From the NCBI GenBank assembly GCA_032718475.1, contig JAUCBJ010008438.1, forward strand, positions 1 to 64,000: 64,000 bases of DNA, in the 5' to 3' direction. The translations under genes and the position numbers were made by a program. Below are positions 1 through 9,341 of this stretch, piece by piece (the stretch's first letter is position 1; every line of letters starts with the position of its first letter). The notes beneath the pieces are model-generated. The model was not told the origin of the DNA and searched no databases. It saw only the letters and a list, made by a program, of their open reading frames with translations. The DNA is from Nemertoderma westbladi. Taxonomy: Eukaryota > Xenacoelomorpha > Nemertodermatida > Nemertodermatidae.

Positions 1-136
1 CTGTCTATTGGAAGGGGCACCTTAAAATGGAGTTAGAGTGGAGTTTAGTCGTCCAAGTTTTGGACTGAGGGGGGTGGGATTGAGGGCGAGACGCCCTTCC
101 CACACAAATAAAATAAAATAAAATAAAAATAATAGT

Positions 137-890
137 TAGTTAGTTAGTAGGTACGTAGTACCTAGAGTTAGTTAGTTAGTAGGTACGTAGTACCTAGAGT
201 TAGAGAGTTAGTAGGTACGTAGTACCTAGAGTTAGTTAGTTAGTAGGTACGTAGTGCCTAGAGTTAGAGAGTTAGTAGGTACGTAGTACCTAAAGTTAGT
301 TAGTTAGTAGGTACGTAGTGCTTAGAGTTAGAGAGTTAGTAGGTACGTAGTGCCTAGAGTTAGAGAGTTAGTAGGTACGTAGTACCTAAAGTTAGTTAGT
401 TAGTAGGTACGTAGTGCTTAGAGTTAGAGAGTTAGTAGGTACGTAGTACCTAGAGTTAGAGAGTTAGTAGGTACGTAGTACCTAGAGTTAGTTAGTTAGT
501 AGGTACGTAGTGCCTAGAGTTAGAGAGTTAGTAGGTACGTAGTACCTAAAGTTAGTTAGTTAGTAGGTACGTAGTGCCTAGAGTTAGAGAGTTAGTAGGT
601 ACGTAGTGCCTAGAGTTAGAGAGTTAGTAGGTATGTAGTACCTAGAGTTAGAGTTAGAGGGTACGTAGTACCGCTAGTTAGAGTTAGAGTTAGAGGGTAC
701 GTAGTACCGCTAGTTAGAGTTAGAGGGTACGTAGTACCGCCAGTTAGAGTTAGAGTTAGAGGGTACGTAGTACCGCTAGTTAGAGTTAGAGTTAGAGGGT
801 ACATAGTACCGCTAATTAGAGTTAGAGTTAGTAGGTACGTAGTACCGTTAGTTAGAGTTACAGGGTACGTAGTACCATTAGTTAGAAGAG
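137..890. repeat. Hairpin-rich minisatellite (about 32-bp units)
   Basis: Tandem array of about 32-bp units, alternating AGTTAGTTAGTTAGTAGG and AGTTAGAGAGTTAGTAGG versions. Each carries the self-complementary core GGTACGTAGTACC or a G variant of it. From about 640 the unit changes to one with AGTTAGAG runs and GGGTACGTAGTACCGCT. Open reading frames across it are by-products of the repeat. It lies upstream of the Gag-like ORF and may be part of that retroelement's leader, since the matching 3' LTR lies downstream. Confidence 0.9.
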
Positions 891-1362
891 AGAGAGTAAG
901 AGGTAAAAGGGGTAAATAGGATATAGATATTAGTTAGCAGTAAGTAGAGTTAGTAGCGAGAGGGGGGCATATGAGTACAGCTGGGTAAATCGTGTGGCCA
1001 CACGACGTATACTGCTGTACTGCATAGGCCCACAAAGTAGGCCAGAATATGGATTAGAGAATAGAATAATCCATAGGCAGTAATAGGTAGTAGGACAGTA
1101 GAATTAAAATAAATAGAATAGGGCTGAAAGTTAGAAAATAGTGGCAACACAAGGGAAGTCGTTCTAGAACATAATAAAAGTAACGGACAAAATGAGCCTA
1201 ATTTACTCATTTACTAGCTCCAAAATTAATTAGGTTAAATTTAGGCTAAGAGGCGCAATTAAGTAGAAAGTAGGCCATTGTCGAACCGTACGAAACATCT
1301 TAATACATCACTCATCTGTATTGCGCCTTGGTAAGGCACCACCCTGCAGGTGAGCGAGTGTA
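891..1362. other. Leader between minisatellite and Gag-like ORF
   Basis: No convincing gene. Purine-rich sequence leading into the ATG at 1363. If the ORF and the LTR at 4634 belong to one element, this is its 5' leader. The 5' LTR and primer-binding site would then lie left of the window. Confidence 0.4.
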
Positions 1363-3843
1363 GTGTTCGGAATGGCGAGTAAGTTGATCAGGAAGAGGAA
1401 GGCGGAGTCAGGAGGAAAAGAAATACTGGTGGATTTCACCGAAAGACACCCGGAGGAGAAGACGAGAGGATACTACGAGAAGTTGGAAAGGGGTCATGCG
1501 GCACGAGCGCTGCAGGACCACTTCCGGGAGATGCACGAGCAGCGGCTGGTCGGGACCTACGGAACGCCGTCGCTGGACAACGCGATCTTCCAACACTTCC
1601 ACTACGTGGTGAAAGGGGACGAGGCGAAGTTCGGGATTCCGAAGTATCCGAGGGAATCACCAAGGAAGGACTGGAAAAGATTCATAGAGTCCATCAACAG
1701 AGGAGGATATATGATCCTAGATGACGAGGGAACCGTGGAAGACGAAGCGGGTTCGAGACGAGGAACGGCAGGGTCGGCCAGGACCATACTCCTACATTTG
1801 GCCGCGCCAAATGGGGACATCTTCCTATTCGATTTAGGGACGTATGGGAAGAAGGACGGGCCGAAATTAGACCGATTACCGAAAGCGGTACAAGTCTTAG
1901 TAAGGGAGAAGTCGACGACGAAAGTGGGATCGGCGATTCGCGAGGACGCGGAGAGGATCATCGGTCCGGACGCCACCAACCTCCTGGATATGCAGAAAGT
2001 CTTTATGGCTATGACGGCACCGGATGGGTTGGGGCTAGTCGAAAACACAGGCCTATGCGGGGCTGTGGCGATGGGCCAACTATTGGGGCTCGTATGCCAC
2101 AAACCGATGGACTGGGGGAAGTTTAGGGAAGAATACGGAGCAGAACTAGCGAACTCGCTGAAGTGGGGAGCGAGACCGGGAAAGCAGGAGGTATATCAGT
2201 TCCGCAGAGGAGCGATAAAGGTATATCAGAAGCGATATATCCTGCAGGAGGACTGGATGATGATAAGTTTGCTTAACTTATTCATGACCGTAGTCATCGA
2301 GAGGGAACCAGGGGCATTTCTGTTATCGGGATCACCCCTAAGCTGCAGGAGAGCCTTTAAAGTGGCCTTCGACGGTCTGGTAGACCACCCGGGGCTGAAG
2401 GGCGAGTCGGTGTACTACAACAGCCGACATCTGGTAGACGGGGAGACGGATACACCGTATCAGAGATGGGAGCAGCTAGAGGCGGACAGACGAGAAGCAA
2501 AGCGACTGGAAGAAGTCGCTAGACGGGAGAGGATAGAAGCAGAGGAGAGGGAAGAGGAGGCCAGGGCACAGAGTTACGGCTTCGAGGAACAGGCGGGCCT
2601 AGACGAACTTCATTGGACTTCGTCAGGGAGTTCGGGGGAGTCTCTAGGGCGAGAATTGGGATGGACGGTGGGATCGCCGAAACAGTCGACGTCGGGGTTG
2701 CAAACGATGCCCATACCAGCGGGCGCCGAGGGCGACCAACCGCCAAGGAAGCTAAGGGAGCTAGAGGGATGGAGAGCTACGGGCGAGAGCCAAGGCGGGA
2801 AGGGACATAGTGGATCCATCGGGATACCGGGATTGGAGGCACTACCAGAAGAGGAGGACGACGACGACGAGTTCGGAGAGATGCCGCCCATCGAGAGGAT
2901 AGGCCACTCGGACACGGACTGGGTTGGCGGAAGGGTGGTGACGGCCAGTGGGGCGAGGGCCTTCTGGAACAGATCCGGCAAGCGGACCTGGGTGCACGAG
3001 GAGCCAGCGATGGATTTCGCGGGGAGCACCATCAGGTTGGGCGAGCAACCGGGGACGGCACCACGGATAGTATTCGGGGAGACGATGCCCGAGAGGGGCG
3101 GAGAGATCGACGTAAACAGGGAGACCAACGTAGAGAAGTTCGCCTACCAGCGACTCCACAGACCGCGGAGATCGCTTGGGACGAAAGACGAGGTGGGACG
3201 GGAGACATTGGTACTCGGCTGCGACTACTGTGGGAGACAGACCCATCGGGAAAGCAGCTGTCTATACCGGTTCCAAAAGGGAACCTTTTGTCTCTACTGT
3301 AGAGAACCAAGCCACAGGATGGGGGCGTGTCCACGGTTGCATAACCGATGTCCAAAGTGCCACTTTCGGGGACACTACGGACGCGAGTGCGACTGGATGA
3401 ACGACGAGGAGAAGTTCACAAGGTTCGAGGAGTGGGCCGACGTCGGGGCCATGACGCGCCAGCGCATGAAGGCCCAAGAGTTCAAGTGGGGTTTCTTCCT
3501 CATAAACCAGGAGACCCACATGGAAATCATAAAGCGAAGGTTACCGTTTACCTATCAAGAGGTAGCAACGGCGGCGTCGTTCGCCGGAGTTATGAACACG
3601 CAACGGTACCTGGACAGGTGGACACCAGAGAACCGGAGGGAGTTTAGGGATTTCTTGGCGGAACACGTACCAAAGGCAATGAAAATGATCCTATGGGACG
3701 CCACCCGAGGGAGACAACCAGGCCATTCTGAGGGGCCACCGAGCGAAGCGGTATCGGGCATTAATAACACCAGCGCCCAAGGAGCCAACGACCGGGATCA
3801 GCAAGGAAGTGGCGGCGAAGGTCCGAAAGCAGAAAGCGGATGA
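1363..3843 (+). CDS. Gag-like protein with DEDD exonuclease-like domain and CCHC zinc knuckles
   Basis: An 826-residue ORF, GC- and purine-rich unlike its AT-rich surroundings. Residues about 110-300 look like a DEDDy 3'-5' exonuclease (RNase D/EXD-type). An ExoI-like D-x-E sits in YMILDDEG (about 116-123), followed by a strand pattern with LLHLAAPNGDIFLFDL. An ExoII-like KVGSAIREDAE lies near 187-197, then LLDMQ, and an ExoIII-like RYILQEDW near 290. The middle is charged, with an acidic run EEEDDDDEF near 495. The C-terminal third has three zinc knuckles: CDYCGRQTHRESSC, CLYCREPSHRMGAC and CPKCHFRGHYGREC. Knuckles suggest nucleic-acid binding, as in retroelement Gag proteins. The LTR-like sequence 0.8 kb downstream fits a retroelement, but no protease, RT or integrase follows. 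The exonuclease call rests on motif reading alone. A domesticated gene is an alternative. Confidence 0.7.
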   Translation: MFGMASKLIRKRKAESGGKEILVDFTERHPEEKTRGYYEKLERGHAARALQDHFREMHEQRLVGTYGTPSLDNAIFQHFHYVVKGDEAKFGIPKYPRESPRKDWKRFIESINRGGYMILDDEGTVEDEAGSRRGTAGSARTILLHLAAPNGDIFLFDLGTYGKKDGPKLDRLPKAVQVLVREKSTTKVGSAIREDAERIIGPDATNLLDMQKVFMAMTAPDGLGLVENTGLCGAVAMGQLLGLVCHKPMDWGKFREEYGAELANSLKWGARPGKQEVYQFRRGAIKVYQKRYILQEDWMMISLLNLFMTVVIEREPGAFLLSGSPLSCRRAFKVAFDGLVDHPGLKGESVYYNSRHLVDGETDTPYQRWEQLEADRREAKRLEEVARRERIEAEEREEEARAQSYGFEEQAGLDELHWTSSGSSGESLGRELGWTVGSPKQSTSGLQTMPIPAGAEGDQPPRKLRELEGWRATGESQGGKGHSGSIGIPGLEALPEEEDDDDEFGEMPPIERIGHSDTDWVGGRVVTASGARAFWNRSGKRTWVHEEPAMDFAGSTIRLGEQPGTAPRIVFGETMPERGGEIDVNRETNVEKFAYQRLHRPRRSLGTKDEVGRETLVLGCDYCGRQTHRESSCLYRFQKGTFCLYCREPSHRMGACPRLHNRCPKCHFRGHYGRECDWMNDEEKFTRFEEWADVGAMTRQRMKAQEFKWGFFLINQETHMEIIKRRLPFTYQEVATAASFAGVMNTQRYLDRWTPENRREFRDFLAEHVPKAMKMILWDATRGRQPGHSEGPPSEAVSGINNTSAQGANDRDQQGSGGEGPKAESG

Positions 3844-4633
3844 GGCCAGAGGTACGGTGATAACCAAGAAACGGCCCAGGGAAGAGGACATTAGGGGGAA
3901 CTACCCCCGGGGGAACAGATAGGTTCCCGAGAGCCAAGGGAGTGAGACTGAGAATGGGACGTGGGCCGCCTGGAAGGCGCCGCGTGGAACGTACGAACTA
4001 CTCAGTATAAATTTAATTAATGCAAATAATCATATAAGTGCAATTTGTATGTACGTACGTAGTAATTAGCAGTAAAAATACATACGTTTGGAGTAAGTAC
4101 TATAGTCACACAACCTTTTCTCAATTAGCTACTGGGATTGGGGGGATAACTGACTATGGCACTATGGACGAGACACCAGACGATTTCACACTTCTTGAAT
4201 GCGACGGCATGGGAGGGGAGTGAAATTCGTCAGAAGGGATGAGGTAGTCAAAGTGGGGTTGAGGAACGGAGTAAGAGTGCGAAGTGCGGAGAGAGTACGA
4301 ACGCAATTCTAGTGTGGGGGGGGGAGAATAAGAGGCTGAGTGAGGGACGAGGAGGTCCGGGGGTATGAGAGAGTTAGGGTGAGAGTGGAGAGGAGATAGG
4401 GCGAAAGTGTTGGGGAAACAAAAGTCGTGTGAAGAGGTGAGCGCGATCGGCCCGACATGAGACGCCAGGCACACAGGGTAGCGTTATCATACCCATAGGG
4501 GGCGGCCTGGAAAGCCGGCTCCTAGAGAAAAGAATTCCACCCCACACCCGATACTAGATCGGGATCCAGCGGGATTGTAACGCACTTTTAGGTTGATGCT
4601 ATCTTCTTACCGGGAAGATAGCATGGGGGGGAG
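3844..4633 (+). other. Putative 3' non-coding part of the LTR element, ending in a polypurine tract
   Basis: No pol-type ORF. From about 3770 to a TAG at 3920-3922 the frame +1 to the Gag-like ORF is open and encodes a basic tail containing TKKRPREED, so the ORF end may be shifted or overlapped. The block ends with a G-rich polypurine tract (about 4625-4633, GGGGGGGAG), immediately before the TG of the proposed LTR. Confidence 0.5.
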
Positions 4634-5175
4634 TGTTAGCTTATTCAATCCCGCCAACACCCCATAAAGTTATAAGCCGATAAGCAATATTGGGAGCCAC
4701 GAGATTGGGCAATTAACCAACTCGTGCCATCCCAATAAGAGTGGGAAGGAAGCACACAATAGAGGGTCAGGGGCCAAACCCCCTAACCCAGGGAGAACAG
4801 GTGGAGTGAACGGGAATACTCCACGGGGCGCCAACAAGGGTATTAACCAATCAGAGGGGGGAAAGGCATCGATTGAGTAGCAATAAGGCCACCGTGCAAT
4901 ATAACCAGTAACCTATTAATCAGTGATTCAGTTATCTCAGTGCAGCAGTGCTAGCGTAGGTTGGTAGTCAATTAGTTTAGTTAGGGGATCACGGGACTTT
5001 AGTTACCGTATCCCGCCTTGTACACATTATATCTATATCTATATCCTATGCCCTATTGTTATTATACACCGAACTTCAGAACTCAGTTACTTTATTTCAT
5101 CCTTATACACGGCGGGGACGCGTGGACTAAATTACCACACCGGATAAATCGGGATCCCTCCTGGATCCCGTCACA
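4634..5175 (+). repeat. 3' LTR of the Gag-like retroelement (putative)
   Basis: A 542-bp segment starting TGTTAGC right after a polypurine tract and ending GTCACA, so it has TG...CA ends. It is followed by a run of G and then unrelated AT-rich sequence. The 5' partner is not in the window, so no target duplication can be tested. The boundaries come from the PPT and the TG/CA ends only. Confidence 0.6.
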
Positions 5176-6190
5176 GGGGGGGTATTTTGAAAATTGTCGA
5201 ATTTTTTTGATCATATGCTGTGCCGAATTTAATGGAGATTTCAAATCTAGAAGTATTTTTTCAATAATTGTATAAGGCCATCTCGTCAGAAAGTCTCCCC
5301 AGGTAAATATGAATAAAATTGCAAATTAAAGGTTTTTTTTTAGCAATGATGAAAAATTTCGTTCAATTTTACATTCATTTTTTACAAAAATTTCTATTGT
5401 CGAAAGCTGCTATAATCTGTATTTGTCCTTTAACTTTAAAACCATTTATCTCATAATCTGTTTCAAATCAGTTTATATTAGTGGATATTGTGCACTCGAC
5501 TGAGTTCAATCTGTAGCCTATTGAAATTTTCATGTTTTTAAATGTAAAACTAAATCAATCCTAACTTTCTAATTGCGGGTGGGGGTGTCCTAATCCAAGG
5601 TCGATTCTCAAAGTACGTTCTCAAACTAAATCTTCCCTTCATAAGGAACAGGTTCACCTTATACAATCTACCACCGCTATAAATTCAGTTACAACTTACA
5701 AGGTTTATAAATTTCATGTCTATTAAATGGAAAATCTTAAAATAACGCAATTTTCATAGTTTTTGCTCATTATAATAGTCGAATACCGCAAAATTTTGGA
5801 AATAGCCCGACGCGTTAAAATAACGCAGTGATGGGAGCCTTTCGCGCTATTTTCTAAGCCAATTTCTGCGTTATGATGATACGGAGTACGTATCGAAAAA
5901 ATACTATGACTACGATATGAAAATTGGATATCGTATCGTATCCTGTCCCAGGGTTGTGCCCAGTGTGGCGGTACCATTCATTTGTCAACCTTCTTATATC
6001 GTCGTAGTTATAACTCTAAAAACTCTTATCAATCTTTGATGAAATGAAACCTGACTTGATACTCTGGTTATTCAACATTACAAATGTTTGGGTTGATCCT
6101 ACTCGCAGCGATTGAATAGTGATTGCGGATGGGAAAAGCCATCAAGGGCTTGTAAACCCCTGTACACAAGGAAAAGTCAGAGGATGCGTT
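5176..6190. other. Intergenic, no feature recognised
   Basis: AT-rich sequence with only short ORFs. I see no conserved motif or tandem repeat. Confidence 0.5.
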
Positions 6191-7409
6191 AACACCAACA
6201 AGCAACATTTTTGATGTTTTAGATATAGACGAAAAGATAGCTCTACTGATAAAAAATCAGAGCGACTTTCTTGAGCAGCTTGCCACCACTAGCAGATGTA
6301 TAGTCACTGCAGAAGGAGGGTCTCAGAAGACATCTCTTTGTGAGGTTAAAGTGTCAGGACTGAACATACAGCAGTACCACTTACTGGACAGGTTTTTCAG
6401 CGCATGGGTCAGCAGCCACATACGGTGAGAAAAACTCTTCTTCCTACACCTAAATATCCTAATCTATCTCTAATAATACATTGTGTGTACATTGTTCAGC
6501 ACAGTGGTCCTCCATGTCCAAATCCATGTGTCATTCCCGTGCATATATCTCCAACTCGAAATGCATGGTACAAGCTGAATAATAAAAGGGTCAGACATCA
6601 ATTGGAAAACAAAAGATATTGGCAGCACATACGGGATCGTGCTAATAACTTGCTTAAGGTAGTGGCAAGCCGACTTAAGCATCTCATGAACCAGTATAGC
6701 ACTACAACGTGTTGTGAGACAGGGTGGTGTTTTATCTTCGTTATTATTTAACCTCTATCTGGATGATCTGTTTGATCAGCTTCAGGGATCAGTTTTGGGG
6801 TTGCACCTAATCAAGGAGGCTTTCACATTATTTGGGTATGCGTATGATTTACTAATAATGTCGAGTATAAAGACATGCTGAACGCATGTTGAAAAACATG
6901 CTGATGATTAACATGTGAAAATTACTTACAAGCCCACGATTTAGTGCTCAATGTAAAGAAGACACACTATGTGAGAATTACATCAGGGCGAGTCTTTCAA
7001 ATGAAAAAGAAAATATAGTATCACAAGACTTACTAGAACTAGATCCTTACTAGAACTAGATACGTACTAGAATCAACCACAAAATGTATGTATTTAGGGT
7101 TACCCCTGTCTCCTTCCAAACATAATATTAATCATTTTATAAAGAAGATATGGATGAATGGTTCAAAAGATAATACGCGTGGATTAGCAACAGATGATGT
7201 CCCTGTAGACATAATAGCGTTGGTATGGAAAACTATATGCACACCTATATATGTATGGGTCAACTAATACTGATGCGGCCTTAGTTGGGAATCTTGAGAC
7301 TTGGCGAAAAGCTCAAAGATCTCTACTTCGCCTTGGTAATTTATTAACTGTATATTAATCTGCTGAATGAGCTCTATGAAATACAAACGTTCTCATCTCT
7401 GGTGGTAAT
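6191..7409 (+). pseudogene. Decayed LINE reverse-transcriptase remnant (5' part)
   Basis: Frames are broken, but conceptual pieces of a non-LTR RT can be read. At about 6708-6770 there is an RQGGVLSSLLFNLYLDDL-like stretch. At about 6825-6860 there is an FGYAYDLL-like remnant of the FADDL catalytic box. At about 6950-6975 there is a V-KKT-like motif, and near 7095-7120 GLPLSPSKHN. Stops and shifts interrupt every frame. The remnant is cut at 7409 by the foldback element and appears to resume at 8689. Confidence 0.65.
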
Positions 7410-7417
7410 ATCTAAAG

Positions 7418-8680
7418 GGTGTACGGACAATTCCGACCTGGACAATTGCGACACGGACAATTCAGACCCGGACAATTCCGACCCGGACAATTCCGACCTG
7501 GACAATTCAGACCCGGACAATTCCGACCCGGACAATTCCGACCTGGACAATTCCGACCCGGACAATTCCGACCTGGACAATTGCGACCCGGACAATTCCG
7601 ACCTGGACAATTCAGACCCGGACAATTCCGACCCGGACAATTCCGACCTGGACAATTCAGACCCGGACAATTCCGACCTGGACAATTCAGACCCGGACAA
7701 TTCAGACCCGGACAATTCCGACCTGGACAATTGCGACACGGACAATTCAGACCCGGACAATTCCGACCCGGACAATTCCGACCTGGACAATTCAGACCCG
7801 GACAATTCCGACCCGGACAATTCCGACCTGGACAATTCCGACCCGGACAATTCCGACCTGGACAATTGCGACCCGGACAATTCCGACCTGGACAATTCAG
7901 ACCCGGACAATTCCGACCCGGACAATTCCGACCTGGACAATTCCGACCCGGACAATTCCGACCTGGACAATTGCGACCCGGACAATTCCGACCTGGACAA
8001 TTCAGACCCGGACAATTCAGACCCGGACAATTCCGATCCGGACCATTTCGACCCGGACAATTGCGACCAGGACAATTCCGACAAAAACAATTCCGACCCA
8101 CTTAGAGCTCGAATGAAATTTTCATGGGTCGGAATAGTCCGGGTCGGAATTGTCCGGATCCAGCATAGGACAATTCCGAGCCAAAATAATTTAATAATAA
8201 TTATAAATAAAAATTGTATTTAACATTCCATTGTTTTATTATCAACATAAAATTACATGTCCATACATACAGTATATATTCCATGGATACTTCATGGACG
8301 TTTGCTATGTAATTTTAGAGTTACATACTGTAGTATTTTTCGAATTGCATGTATTCGGTATAGTGTATTTTAGGCACACCCACACCAAATTTTTATAATA
8401 CTAGCTAGTTTTTGCTATTTTTTTAAATGTTCTAAAACGTACAAGCTATCAATTAAAAAAAATAATGGGTGTTCTAGAACATAGATTTTTGTTATTGATT
8501 AGCGGTAATTTATATTAATTATTTTTATTTATTTGTATCCAGACAATTCCGACCTGGGACAATTCCGACCCTGACAATTCCGACCCATGAAAATTTCATT
8601 AGAGTTTTGAATGGGTCGGAATTGTCCGGGTCGCAATTGTTCGAGTCGGAATTGTCCGGGTCGGAATTGTCTTAACTTAC
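7418..8680. mobile_element. Foldback-type transposable element with 15-bp repeat arms
   Basis: A long left arm of tandem GACAATTCCGACCCG-type repeats faces inverted copies on the right (about 8605-8672, GTCGGAATTGTCC orientation). The core, about 8105-8600, holds a reversed piece (8125-8165) and a forward piece (8538-8590). These are joined by mirror-image copies of a word resembling GAATGAAATTTTCATGGG. An identical 8-bp ATCTAAAG flanks the element at 7410-7417 and 8681-8688, which fits a target-site duplication. The outermost 8-9 bases of the arms do not match well. No transposase is encoded. Confidence 0.7.
7426..8100. repeat. 15-bp tandem repeat array (GACAATTCCGACCCG)
   Basis: About 45 copies of a 15-bp unit with variants CCTG, CCCG, GCGACACG and CAGACCCG. 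A higher-order period near 285 bp is visible, because the GCGACACG variant recurs at about 7447 and 7732. The unit is a multiple of three without stops, so several frames stay open on both strands. These are not taken as genes. Confidence 0.95.
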
Positions 8681-8688
8681 ATCTAAAG

Positions 8689-9040
8689 CAAGGCTAATTC
8701 ACTCAAGCTTTAATTGTGGGAACTGGAAAGTTCAAAACTTGTTTAGTTACCTTTTAGTACAACACCTGGCAGGGAAAGACGACTCCGTACTATTTGCAGA
8801 CTATGTGGTTGGTGGATGGAAACTCGAATCCCCAGCCTTCCGGCACTAGCCACTAGTAAATATTGCCTCCCGTCAATCTTCAAAGGGTTAACAGACAATG
8901 AGGTTACGATGAAGGAACAATTAATATACTACTACATTATTAACATGCTGCGTGGGACTAATATCCCACACCAAGTCAGGAAAAAGTGTGTCCTTGAACT
9001 GTTTAAATCAACATCGGGTTGGGCCGAAAAATAACGGATC
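8689..9040 (+). pseudogene. Decayed LINE remnant (3' part, continuing from 7409)
   Basis: After the right-hand ATCTAAAG the sequence reads on as degraded coding-like DNA, including a 72-codon open stretch at 8816-9034. It is plausibly the continuation of the LINE remnant interrupted by the foldback element. No diagnostic motif survives, so the link rests on position and the target duplication. Confidence 0.4.
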
Positions 9041-9113
9041 GCTGATGTGGATCACTTTTTAAATTTAATCTTTTTAAATAATTTTGTTAAATTGAGAGCG
9101 AGGGAGCTACCAG

Positions 9114-9323
9114 TGTTAGATTAGGCCTAAGGCCTAGTAGGCTACCGGACTAACTGATACATAGATTTAACCGGTACTTGGTGTTGGTAGAATATATTAA
9201 CATATATTATAACATAATAACATATATTATATACCGGTACTTTATAGTCTGGGCATGGAGCCTAATATAGAAGTTATTTGATTATAAACAAACTTATATT
9301 TTGCCATATACTAATCATTAACA
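9114..9323 (+). repeat. 5' LTR of the copia element
   Basis: 210 bp, TGTTAG...TAACA, with no difference seen by eye from the 3' LTR at 14870-15079. It contains AT-rich stretches that could hold the promoter. Confidence 0.95.
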
Positions 9324-9325
9324 TT

Positions 9326-9341
9326 TGGTAGCAGAGCGTGG
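9326..9341 (+). promoter_or_regulatory. Primer-binding site (initiator tRNA-Met type)
   Basis: TGGTAGCAGAGCGTGG starts 2 nt after the 5' LTR. Its first 11 bases match the complement of the animal initiator tRNA-Met 3' end, as is usual for copia elements. Confidence 0.8.

Noticed and set aside
137-890. Telomeric repeat or CRISPR array
   Set aside because: GTTAGTTAG words look telomere-like, but the 32-bp unit and GGTACGTAGTACC core do not fit any telomere repeat. There are no unique spacers as in CRISPR.
4154-4474. 106-codon minus-strand ORF near the LTR
   Set aside because: Low-complexity Ser/Pro/His composition in a purine-rich region and no recognisable domain.
5018-5275. 85-codon ORF in and beyond the LTR
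   Set aside because: No motif, and it spans the LTR end into flanking DNA.
7374-8223. Asp/Asn/Ser-rich or Arg/Pro-rich ORFs over 7402-8223
   Set aside because: Same cause: a 15-bp repeat open in multiple frames within a foldback element.
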